NCBI GenBank assembly: GCA_003342815.1
Contig: PTEX01000163.1
Coordinates: 124,001-188,000 of the forward strand
DNA from: Eudromia elegans
Taxonomy: Eukaryota > Chordata > Aves > Tinamiformes > Tinamidae
Direction of reading: 5' to 3'
DNA length: 64,000 bases
Shown: positions 11,901 to 22,174 of the stretch, piece by piece
Numbering within the stretch: the stretch's first letter is position 1
How the letters are laid out: every line of letters begins with the position of its first letter
Position numbers and translations under genes: made by a program
The notes under the pieces: model-generated
Told to the model about the DNA's origin: nothing
Seen by the model: only the letters and a program-made list of their open reading frames with translations
Databases searched by the model: none

Positions 11901-14900
11901 TGCACACTGTATCTTTGCAGGTCTCTATTAAAGGAGGCAATGGATGTGTGAGTGAGACTCATTTATTGTTAATTTATCTTCCTGATGCACAATATCAGAC
12001 TCCATTTCCATTGACTGAATAACCATGGAGTCATTATGGAGGCAATAAGAACTGAGTTACTAGCCTTGGAAGTGATTACTGCTGGATTTTTGCCTCTTAA
12101 GCCTCCAAACAGGATGCTGTATTACTATCTGCAGTTCTCTTCCCTCATGTACCGCTGTCTGATCACTGGCGCAGCTATCAGTGTAGCACTGTGCTTCATG
12201 CAGAACGCTTGCTTCTCAGTGGAGCCAGAAGTGTACACGAGACCATAAATGACAATTTTCACTGCCATGCTCCCTTTTCATGTGGAGCTATCTCTCTTGA
12301 TGAAATACTATTTAGTGCAATCTAGTAGCCTGATTGCTAGATGCTAGTAAATCATCAGAGTCTCTCTAAAGTCCTTACCTCCACTTGGTACAGGTGTTGC
12401 AGGTTTGTGAAGAGACTTCTGGATATTAAAATCCTTTTAAATAAGATAGATTGTTCTTTTTTGAGAGTTACCTCCCAGGAACATAAATGCCGGGCCAGGT
12501 TTGGGATAGCCAGAGCTGCAAAGTGGACACTGGGGATGTTCAGCCCTGAAGTTGGATTTTCAGAGCTGGAGGAGGTATTTGAAGTTAAAGTGTCACTCTT
12601 CCAGTCTGATTATGTGAACTGGCAGAATCTAATACATAAATTAAAAATGTCATTTTCATGTGGTAAATAAAACCTCTGTTTTTATAATATCTAAATTTGC
12701 ATAGATGAGGTAAGGGAACACCGCAGTTGCCACTCAGCAAGGGCTTCTACTAATTTGGTATGTTCATCAAGCTGAGCCTGGCACAAAGCTCAGCAGCCCT
12801 TTGAATAAGATGTAGACAAGGCAGCAGGTAGTCATGTATGTAGCCTAGTGAGAAGCAGGATTATCTCCTTACTATAATTTAGATGATTTTTTTTCTTTTG
12901 TTTCCTTTATTCAATGTTTATAATTGCAGCAGTGTCCCAGAACCTCAGAAATGAAGAAAACAAACTTCTTAACAGATGCTGTCAGGACTCTCGGTGCCCC
13001 TTTCCTCTCCATTGGTACAAACTGCCACAGCACAGCTAGGAATTGAATGTTTCTGGGACCAAAAGCAAGCATGTGACCCAGCCTGGCTTTTAAGCCTTGC
13101 AAAGTATTTGCTGGGAGGTACAGAGGAGGTTGGCATTTCTAAGACCCTGTCAGTACTTTGATTTAGGAGTCTCTGAATAAAGCACCTCACATGCATCTTC
13201 CTCATCCTCTGGCACTCCTAAGACAGCAGTAGCTGCCACTGCATTTTGTGAAGTGGCTGATGCTGCAGGTTAAACATTAAGTGCTTATTGGATCCATCCC
13301 CTCAGACAGAGAAATAATCAGGCAGGTTAGTGCTGAGCTGCTCAGTTTTGCCCGGGATGAGTGATTCTTTCTGTATACCGGAGCAAAACTTTGGATAGGA
13401 CACCTGTAAAATCAGGTGTCTTCAGAGCAAGGCAGCATCTGGATTTTCTGCAGTGCAGTCTGATCACACTGAACCCACCGAAGTCCTGGTTTAGGCACTT
13501 TTGTCATTTCTGCTCTTTTCTATGAGACACAAACAGACGGTAGTCCTACTGCTCCTTTTGTATGGATTAGTATGTGAGCTAACATAGCTCAGAAGATGCT
13601 GCCTTTTGCAGCAAGGTGACAATCCATTTCCCATCTTCGCGCTTGCTTAGGTTGCCACATTGCTTGCTGTGAGTAGGACAGGATGCGGACTCGCACAGCT
13701 TGTATCTAATTATGCAGTAGATAGTTATTTTTTATGGGAACTTGGAAACTGGCCTCAAACTGAAATGATAACCCAGAATTAAAATGTTTATAGTCAGATT
13801 CCTAAATCTTCCGAGCTTCCACATTGATCCTATAGAATTACACTAGACTTCCATTTCAAATCCTTCTGGATAACTCAGTCCAACTTCATCATTTAAAGAA
13901 AACACATTACATGATATGCTTCCTTCTTGCTTCTAAGATACAGGAAAACATTATGTTATGCCTTCATTTATTGCCATTTTCTTTTTGGCTGAACTCTTTA
14001 AAGCGGATGAAACTGGCAAGTGAAGACCTATAAACCATTTATTCCCCATTTTGAAAGCTCAAGAAGAATTTAAATGGTGAATATATTTTGAGCTGACGAT
14101 ATCTCTCTTAAAGAACATTTTATCCATAGAGATTCTAGTTTGTCAGACTCTCTGGTCCCACAGTGTTGCCCTTGCTTAGTACAGCAGTGTTGTCCTTCAC
14201 CTGGTTTAAAGCTGCTAAAGAGCAATTACAGCAAACATCTTTGCTAGGAGTACATAAGGGAATGTGTGTATCAGTTGAAGGAATATATACCTCAGATCTT
14301 CAGTTTTTGAAGGAATCTTGAAGAAGTAAAGGGCATAGGTACGAAGCACAATATAACAAGATCTTTTGGAAGGGAAATATGCTTAGAGGGAGATATCTAA
14401 ATAGTTGATTTTGTCTCTTTGCATTGACACACGCACCTGCTCACAAGCACCAAGACGTGTGTGTCCAGGTGGTTCTGGCCGAGGTCACTTGCATGAGCAC
14501 ATAGAAGACCAGGATGTCGAGTGCTGAGTCTTCACTGTGTCTCAGACACATCTGCTTTGGAAAGGGAAGATGTTTGATACTCACTGTCTCATGATTTTAT
14601 TTCCCCCCTTACAAACCATAGGTAAAATTCATGAATGTCGTGGTTCTTTTGTTCTCCTTATCTGGATATTTTATGGATCTGCTCTTGTTTTTAATTTTGT
14701 TCATTATATTGTCTGTGGGTCAGTTTGTACCTTCATTCATGTGTTTTAATCCATATCTGTGTCTTTGGTGTCATACACATTCATACACACTTTTCCATTC
14801 CTATTCTATTAATACCAGTCTTAGTACTTGTTACAAATCACTGCAAGAGAACTAAGAAGCTGCTCATTTTTCACTGAGCATTGTACTCCTCAAGAGCAAA

Positions 14901-17890
14901 TCTCACTTTTCATTTCCCTCTATCTAGTAACATATCAGATAGATACAGTAAGAACCATGTCCTATTAAGAAGACTCCACTTAGTCTCTTGCTTTAGGATT
15001 CTACCCTATTTTATTACATGTACCACTGTGTCATTAGTGGAACAAAGCCAAAATAAGATTCGATTATTTGCTCAAGTCTGAAAGGCCACTGTTTCAAAAT
15101 TGCAGAGTATGCTGTTAACAAGGATGGATCCTTTGGCAATACATCCTTACTACTACAAAATACTTGCTGTGTGGAACCTAGGGCCCTTCTTACAAATTCA
15201 TGAATAATTTAATCCATCCTGGCAGCTTTCATAAGCACTGCAGTCACCTAGAAGCAAAAAAAAAAGTTCATTGGTTTGTGCAGAATATTACAGCTCATAT
15301 TTGATCTAGCTCTTTAGTGGGTAAGAAATTTTTTTTTCCCTAATTAATCAAAATCAGTGTCTACTCTCTTACATTTAATAAGTCTGTTTAGAGGTCATGC
15401 TCAATGAGACATAGTAACTCAATGCTAAGCATCAAAATAGAAATAAATAGGCTTCTGAAATGTGCCCATCCCTAGATGTGTTTGAGGAATTGTAAGTTCC
15501 TTTTTTAAAATGGAACTACCAGTTGCCAGAAGTTAATGTTTTAATAGGAAAATTTGGCCATCAAGAACTTCTTTGGTCCTTTATTTTTGTAAATGCTTTA
15601 TCCCTAATGTGTCTTCCCTTTGAGCACTCTTAACTTGGAGACACAGTCTGTGGCGGAGACCAAGCTTTCGGAAAGGAAATCAGATCTGAGAGTGAGCAGT
15701 TTTTATTTCCCTGGGGTGCTATGGTGCAAAATGATAGCAACAGTCAACAAGTAACATTTATTGTGTTAGATGCATGAAGAAGTACCCAACAGCTGATTTC
15801 TAGTACAAATTTCTAAATACTATTTTTCCCTGTTTTCCTGCACTTGTTCAAAATAGAAAAGAAAAACAGAAGAAAGAACATGCATAGAAAGGAATACATT
15901 AAAAGGAATCGTTGTTGCATTCAGAGTTTCTGTAAGTTTTCTAGGATACAGTCAACCCTCATACAAGGCCAAAACTAAAGATTCAAACTTGCAAAATTCC
16001 AGCTATTAGAATTTCTAGAGAGTGCCAAGCACAGCTCAGTTTTGGTAGGGCAGGTTCAATACTATGAATACCCTTCTGTAACTAGAAAAACTCTTTCCAC
16101 TTGGTGTGATTTGCAGAAGGAACTCATGTAAAAAAGAAATAAAATAATAGTTCTCCCCTCTTCCCACTCTGCCACAAAGAAATTACAGTTTCACAGCTTG
16201 GTTTGCTACTGAAGAATCAGAATTATGCGTTTTTTTCTCTCTAGTCATGAGTAATGTGCATTGAGAGATACCAAAGAACAGTGTAGTGAAATCACCCCAG
16301 AGCAACTAAACAATGTGAAGAAATTCAGTTTGTACATAAAGCACAAGTAAAGCTAAGGAGACAAAAAAAAAAAAGAGAGAGAAAAAGGAAGACCCATGCC
16401 TGAAACAGAGCAGCAAGCAAGGGCGTATTTAAGTTGGTCTATGTTTATTTACAAATGTTGGTAACAGATGGTTACCAACATTTCATCAATATGTCTGTTA
16501 AGCAAACTTAAAAGCTGTAACAAGCAGCACAGTTTATGTAGTAGTAATAGTCGTTCTTTGGATGACTCTTACATGCGTTACCCAGAACAAGTCCTGTCAC
16601 AACTCACGATACAGCTAAGTAGCTGGAGGAGGAATTAGGTGTAAATATAAAGCCAGAAAAGCAGCAGGGTTGTCCAAAAGCAGAGATCAGTGGTTTCTCC
16701 ATCACTGATGCTTGCTTGAAGTGGTGGTTCTGTGCTCTAAAGATGATTTCCTCCTCTCCTAAGTACAGACCGTGCTTTGGTTATTAAGGCCTGTAGAGGC
16801 TAGAGAAGGAGACGCTACCTGAGCAACTAGACAGACATCATTTATTCTGCCGCTCCCCTAGTAGGAGAGCGTATTTAGCAGGCAAGGTAAATTAGTCTGC
16901 TTTGTTTCTCCATGATGCCATTATATTTTCAAGTAACGGGTAAGTTAAGAAATACAAAGTGCTGACTGACAGGTGAAGGGAGCTGTTCACCTGGATGCCC
17001 ATGGTACATACACGTTTAAAAATACCATCCAAAGAAAACATATACACAGAAATAGATGCCTTAGCTGAATTCCCTGAAAAGGAGGTCTCACCCTTAGGAA
17101 TATCACACCTGGAGTTGTTGTACAGGACCAATAGTTTTTGTATACCTCCTACTGAACCTGCTTAATCCAGCTGGACACTCATAATTCGAGGAGAAAGACA
17201 ATGTCTTCAAAGGCAGATGGAAGCAACTACCCATGATACCAAAGCAGAGACAGAATAAAACATCCAATTTTATCACCCTAAATGGCATGGGCAATATAAT
17301 GAACAAACAGTGATTTAAAAATGGAAACACGAATGCTTGCTTAGCCCCCCTGTCTTATCTGTCAGTACTCTGTAAATATTTAGACAGGAGCTGGCTTTCC
17401 TGTTCCAGTGCTAGCGAGTGGCAAGGAGCAGCCTTGTTGCTCATTAAGGGGGATATCGCTGTATACGGGTGCAGAGGTGAAGGCACCACCGTCGTTTCAC
17501 TGTCTGACTTGGCGCTCAGCCTCCCCGGGGTCGGAAACCTTCATTCAGCAGAAGCCGAGGGTGTTTGTGTGTGTCTGAGAAAGGGCTGCACTGATTTCAA
17601 AAGAATTACTGGCGATATACGTTGGTTCCTCGCAGAAAAAGTGGTATGTTTGGTGGCTATGCGGCATCATAAAAGGCAGATGGAGTCTTACCTGGAAATT
17701 AATATAGTTTACACTGATTTAACTGATTACATTAACATTTTTAAGAGCTTGAGAAAAAAAGCGCTTTTTTTCCCTGTCTTTCACTTACACACAGTGAATG
17801 CTGAAAGCAACTTTTCTACAAGCAGGTAGCTCTGTAGTGAGCAGTGGTGAGCTTTCAAAAGCCTCTTTCTGTGGGGCTCAACACACCACA
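8960..17890. other. Intergenic DNA, no recognisable gene
   Basis: AT-rich unique-looking sequence downstream of the AP1S2 CpG island. It contains a G-run (about 9003-9018), an A-run (about 9224-9242), a short TTTTG array (about 11508-11530) and a perfect hairpin at 16453-16483. Open frames here are short (under about 135 codons) and give no familiar protein. Nothing supports an exon. Confidence 0.7.
16453..16483. repeat. Perfect 13-bp inverted repeat with 5-base loop
   Basis: AAATGTTGGTAAC at 16453-16465, loop AGATG, then GTTACCAACATTT at 16471-16483. Every base of the two arms pairs. The core TTGGTAAC/GTTACCAA is a symmetrical site that could bind a dimeric factor. It is too short for a microRNA precursor and has no T-run to act as a terminator. 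Confidence 0.95.
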
Positions 17891-17918
17891 CCGCAGTTCT
17901 TATTTAAGCCCAGAGGGT

Positions 17919-18170
17919 GCAGGGCTGAATCCCATGCATGCATGGGTGAATCCCATGCGTGCAGGGCTGAATCCCGTGTGTGCACGGGTGAATCCCATGT
18001 GTGCAGGGCTGAATCCCGTGTGTGCGGGGATGAAACCCATGCATCCAGAGCTGAATCCTGTGCGTGCAGGGCTGAATCCCGTGTGTGCACGGGTGAATCC
18101 CATGTGTGCAGGGCTGAATCCCGTGCGTGCAGGGATGAAACCCATGCATGCAGGGCTGAATCCCGTGTGT
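17919..18170. repeat. 21-bp minisatellite, 12 units, with 105-bp higher-order period
   Basis: Twelve contiguous 21-bp units, typified by GCAGGGCTGAATCCCGTGTG(T), run from 17919 to 18170. Units differ in a structured way: unit 3 equals unit 8, unit 4 equals unit 9, and units 5, 6 and 7 resemble 10, 11 and 12, so the array has a five-unit (105-bp) higher-order repeat. Because 21 is a multiple of 3, the array is open in several frames on both strands and creates long spurious frames. It abuts a CpG-rich patch. Confidence 0.96.
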
Positions 18171-18850
18171 GCAGGGTACCTGCCCGCTCTGCAGCGAGTT
18201 CGGGACCTGCCTCGGAGCCACGCAGCTCTGAGCTCACCCCTTGGCATGACACGCGAGTACTGGCCTGCCCGCCTCCGAGGGACGCTGCAGTCCCCACTCA
18301 TGGTCATGGGCTATTGCTCCGCTGCCGTGCAGTGCCTGCGGGTGCCCACAGTGGCCAGGGGCTCCCCGAGCTCCGGTTTTACTCCGTCCTCGCTGTGCGC
18401 CTGGACACAGATGGGTGCTAGGTCAGCTGCAGTCCTTAGCGCGGTGCCGGGCTGGAGCGCCGATGATGGATGGGGGCAGGCTGGAAGCTGGCGGAGCGCC
18501 CCGGAGCTCTGCAGTTCCGACATCAGCAGAGCGGAGGAGGCTTTGGCAGCGGCCGGGCTCCGCTCGCCCGCACCGCATGCTGACTCATGCTGCTCGCGGC
18601 CGCTGCCGTTGCTCTCCGGGCGCCTCCAGGCCCGCGCAGCCCCGCCACCGGCTCGGGAAGCAGTCGGGCCCATGGCGAGGCAGAGCCAGAGCCAGGCACG
18701 CGGGGTCCGTCCCCGAGGAAAGGGCAGCCTCTCCAGAGAGCGGTCGTGCGAGATGCGCTTTTGCCCTCCGTGCTGCAGAGCGGAGCCGGTGCCTTGGCTT
18801 CTCCCGGGGAGCAGAAGCGCTGGGCCCTGCCGGTGATATCTGCAACCTGT
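18171..18850. promoter_or_regulatory. CpG-rich patch without recognised gene
   Basis: Marked GC and CpG enrichment against an AT-rich background, with CGG/CCG clusters, GCGGCCGC-type words near 18597-18605 and a TGACTCA AP-1 site near 18582. Frames of 85-330 codons occur on both strands but look like GC-driven openness. No splice-bounded exon or known protein can be read. It may be an orphan CpG island (promoter of an unannotated non-coding RNA or an enhancer) or a GC-rich flank of the minisatellite. Confidence 0.5.
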
Positions 18851-19211
18851 GCTATTAGTCTTGTCTTAGAAATCGCTGGTAATGACATATTTAGGTTACA
18901 GCAGATCACATTTTCATTAATGGTGCCGCTTCTGGAGAGGAACACTGAGCAGTAATCATTATTATTGCTCTAACAGATTGTATCTGTGCGCTGCTGCCAC
19001 CTGCCATTCTCAATACTCTGCTGTAGAGACAACCCTGGTTTTAAATCCTAGTGCATGACCTTATTATCAGTTCCGTGTTTTCAAAGCCCACAAAACCCCA
19101 GGCCCAAATTATATATTTTAAAAATAAATATGTTGCAAGGTTCATTTTCCTTGCTTTAGTATCCATACTGGTTGTTTTTCATTTTTTTGTCTGCAGTGAG
19201 CTGAGGTTTTA

Positions 19212-19254
19212 GGGAAGGGAAGGGAAGGGAAGGGAAGGGAAGGGAAGGGAAGGG
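19212..19254. repeat. GGGAA pentamer microsatellite, left side of gap
   Basis: About eight to nine tandem copies of GGGAA running straight into a run of N. The plus strand is pure purine. Confidence 0.98.
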
Positions 19255-19549
19255 NNNNNNNNNNNNNNNNNNNNNNNNNNNNNNNNNNNNNNNNNNNNNN
19301 NNNNNNNNNNNNNNNNNNNNNNNNNNNNNNNNNNNNNNNNNNNNNNNNNNNNNNNNNNNNNNNNNNNNNNNNNNNNNNNNNNNNNNNNNNNNNNNNNNNN
19401 NNNNNNNNNNNNNNNNNNNNNNNNNNNNNNNNNNNNNNNNNNNNNNNNNNNNNNNNNNNNNNNNNNNNNNNNNNNNNNNNNNNNNNNNNNNNNNNNNNNN
19501 NNNNNNNNNNNNNNNNNNNNNNNNNNNNNNNNNNNNNNNNNNNNNNNNN
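19255..19549. other. Assembly gap, 295 N, inside a purine pentamer array
   Basis: Undetermined bases flanked by (GGGAA)n on the left and (AGAGG)n on the right. The gap is almost certainly unresolved pentamer repeat, and its real length is unknown. Confidence 0.99.
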
Positions 19550-19618
19550 AGAGGAGAGGAGAGGAGAGGAGAGGAGAGGAGAGGAGAGGAGAGGAGAGGA
19601 GAGGAGAGGAGAGGAGAG
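19550..19618. repeat. AGAGG pentamer microsatellite, right side of gap
   Basis: About fourteen tandem copies of AGAGG, then a decaying purine tract (gagggagaaggaagaagag). The unit differs from the left flank, so the unit changes somewhere in the gap. Confidence 0.98.
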
Positions 19619-22028
19619 GGAGAAGGAAGAAGAGTAGTACTGAAGAAGAAGAAAATAAGGAAATCAATTTTATGAAAAAAAAGTGCCAGGAACTGGCACT
19701 TTAAGAAAAGCATTGAGTAAATGAAATTTCATATAAAACTCAGCAAAGTCAGTGATTCTGTCGAGACTTGGCTCACTGAACAAAGTGAAGGGCAAAGTAA
19801 ATAAATGTGTTTTATTGAGCAATGGCTCGTCAAGTCAAAATTATCCATGCCAGCATAGAAGTTTAACAGGGTGGTAAAGTTTCCTTCCATTTTCTGTCCA
19901 TAAATTGCCCATCTTGGATTAGTTCAGTTTTTTGTCCTATCAGTACTTCTTATTCTTGGCACTCTAACCATCTGCAGCTCACATAATGGACTGGCTGGGC
20001 ACTATGTTATATTTTCTTTATTATTATTATTACTATTACTACTATTATTATTAAGTGAAAGAGCTTCTGGCCTTTGGCCCTGAGTGCTACCTGGGCAGCT
20101 GAGTAGGCAGACACTGGAGAAAAGAGTAATCTGGGATCCCCAACTTCTCTATCTGGCTGTGTGTGTCACAGAGGTGATAGTTCAGAGGAGGAGCTAGTTT
20201 ACACAGTGCAGGGGATCCAGGAATTACTACTTGGGTGGTGCTGTGAAAGTGCAAAATGATTTCTGAGCAAAGACGCTGCTCTGAGTTTTGTCCAGAGGGC
20301 CCTTTCTAGCCTCTCGAAGACCTGTTCAAATAGTCACTGAGCTCAGCATGAAATATGGATGGATTGTCTGAAAAGTGCAAAGCTGGGACCTTATCCTATA
20401 TAAATCCCTATGTGCATTGATTTACTTGTGTCATTCACTGGTAAATTCGGCTGTGCATCTAATTTGTAGTTCAAACTCTTTGTCACAGATTTGGAGCAAA
20501 TGAAGTGATCCTTGACACCAGGAACAAGAGAGTCCATTTAAATGCAGACTGTGGTTTGGCTGTGGTCAAAGGTTTGTGTTGTGCCATGTTTCCATTTTAA
20601 ATGTGTGCAGAAAGAATGGGTTTTGTAGTTGAAAGCCTGATAATGCTGTTATCCTTGTTCAATTTTTTAGCACCATCTGTTCTTCCCAAGTAAAAATTCC
20701 CGACAGATCGTATGAGCAAAACCTGACTTTTTTTTTTTTTTTTTTTCCCTCCATGCAGCAGGCAAACCATTAGAGTTACAGAAATCTGGTTGGGCAAAGA
20801 AATATGTTTATAAAATGATTGGTTTAAGTCTTTGTAGTCTGAGAAAATGACTTTTTAATATAGTGACAGCTGTCTCCCTCTGGCATGTTTTCAGTTTAAC
20901 AGTTTATGTTGGAGCCAGATCATTTGTTTCATAACTGGCTGTAGCATAACAAACGGCACTTTTAAATCTCCAATCAGCCCACGTATCACATAAATGTTAT
21001 CTGTCCCAACAGGAATACCTTTCCAATCACTAGTTTTCTTATCCATGCTTGTAAAAAAAGTAAATGAAACGGCCACATGATATCCTTCTTTTAGGTCAGA
21101 TAGGTAAAAACGTGAGTTGACTGAAACAATTTGCCCTTTTTTTTTTTTTAACGTGATTTAATTTAGAGTTGAGGCAGCTACCCAGCACATTAATGCACTT
21201 TCACTTGTTTACTAAAATAGTTCTGCTCTGCTTATTTAAATAATAACTAGAAAACAAGTGTTATTATCGTTCGACTCCTTGAACCTTCTTCCAAAACCCA
21301 GTGGGCTGGTGACCATGTAAATACAGTCTGGATACTTACAGGCTAAGTCAGGGGTGATTTAAATGTATTCATACCTTGTTTTCAGATATGGGAGTACTAG
21401 ATTTCATGATTCTAACCCAAAATCTGCAACCTGTAGGGTTCACCTGGACCCAGGCTGGTTTTGTGTGGGTAGGTGGACAGGTCTGAATAGTGTCTGCTGT
21501 CACTGTTGCCATCCCTTAATGCATCAGCATTATATAGGGTGTCCTCATAACTAGTTTGGAGCAGCCCCACTGCCTTGCGTTGATAACTCCAGTCTGGACA
21601 AAGAAATCAAACAGCAGTGGGGAAGCTGGAAGCAAAACAAAATAAAAGGACTCCTCAGAGGGAAGTTCTTTTCTTTTCCATCCAAAGAGCTCTTTTTATA
21701 TCCTTGTACCTGCTAAAAGGTCCTGTGATCCTGTGATAGACATGACATAGAAAGGTTGACACTAGACTGTTATTTCTATTATTGGCAGTGTGATGCAGCC
21801 TTTTTCTCTTTCACAGTGAGAAGAGAAGAATATAGCCTAATTTGATCCTTTTTAGGGTAGCATATTCTGCGTACCATGGTGCCTTGGGCATTAATTTGAT
21901 ACTCATTTCTTACATCATTTTGAAGAGATGTCACTGCTTTTCCTTCACCGATTGGATCCGCTCATCATGGAACCAGAGCCTTCTCCTCAAGCCTTTAGTA
22001 TGTTCTGTGTTCCTGCAACATAACACAG

Positions 22029-22172
22029 TCCCAGTTTCATCTTAAAAAACCCAGTGATTGCATCTGTTGGACCTGCTGACCATCTATGTACGCCTGCAGA
22101 CTGTATGTACATATGGACATTGATTATCTCTGTGCTATGTAGATTCACAAGCATGATGGCTATATCTTTGTA
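22029..22172 (+). repeat. Dispersed repeat copy A (unnamed element)
   Basis: About 145 bp, starting TCCCAGTTTCATCTTAAAAA, that recurs in the same orientation at 26925-27070 with roughly four in five positions shared. I do not recognise the family. Over 33 aligned codons from GAC at 22070, differences from copy B fall mostly at the third codon position. In that frame copy A has in-frame TGA codons where copy B has TGG or TGC. It looks like a decayed piece of a once-coding mobile element or retrocopy. Confidence 0.8.
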
Positions 22173-22174
22173 TC

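Larger units (their letters stand above)
18860..22025. other. Intergenic DNA with simple repeats
   Basis: AT-rich sequence with no supportable exon. It contains the purine pentamer array and gap at 19212-19618, a short TTA/CTA array (about 20017-20053) and a T-run (20728-20746). Remaining open frames are short and unrecognised. Confidence 0.7.

Noticed and set aside
17919..18170. Regular array considered as a CRISPR-like structure.
   Set aside because: Units are contiguous with no unique spacers, and the genome is eukaryotic.
17798..18836. Open frames of 105-330 codons containing a seven-residue repeat.
   Set aside because: The 21-bp minisatellite is open in several frames on both strands at once, and the extension is into CpG-rich DNA. 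There is no splice context or known protein.
19156..19713. Minus-strand frames with repeating S/P/L residues.
   Set aside because: Translation of pentamer microsatellite and undetermined bases.
21260..21290. GTTCGACTCC resembling a tRNA B box.
   Set aside because: No A box at the right distance upstream, no cloverleaf pairing and no T-run terminator.
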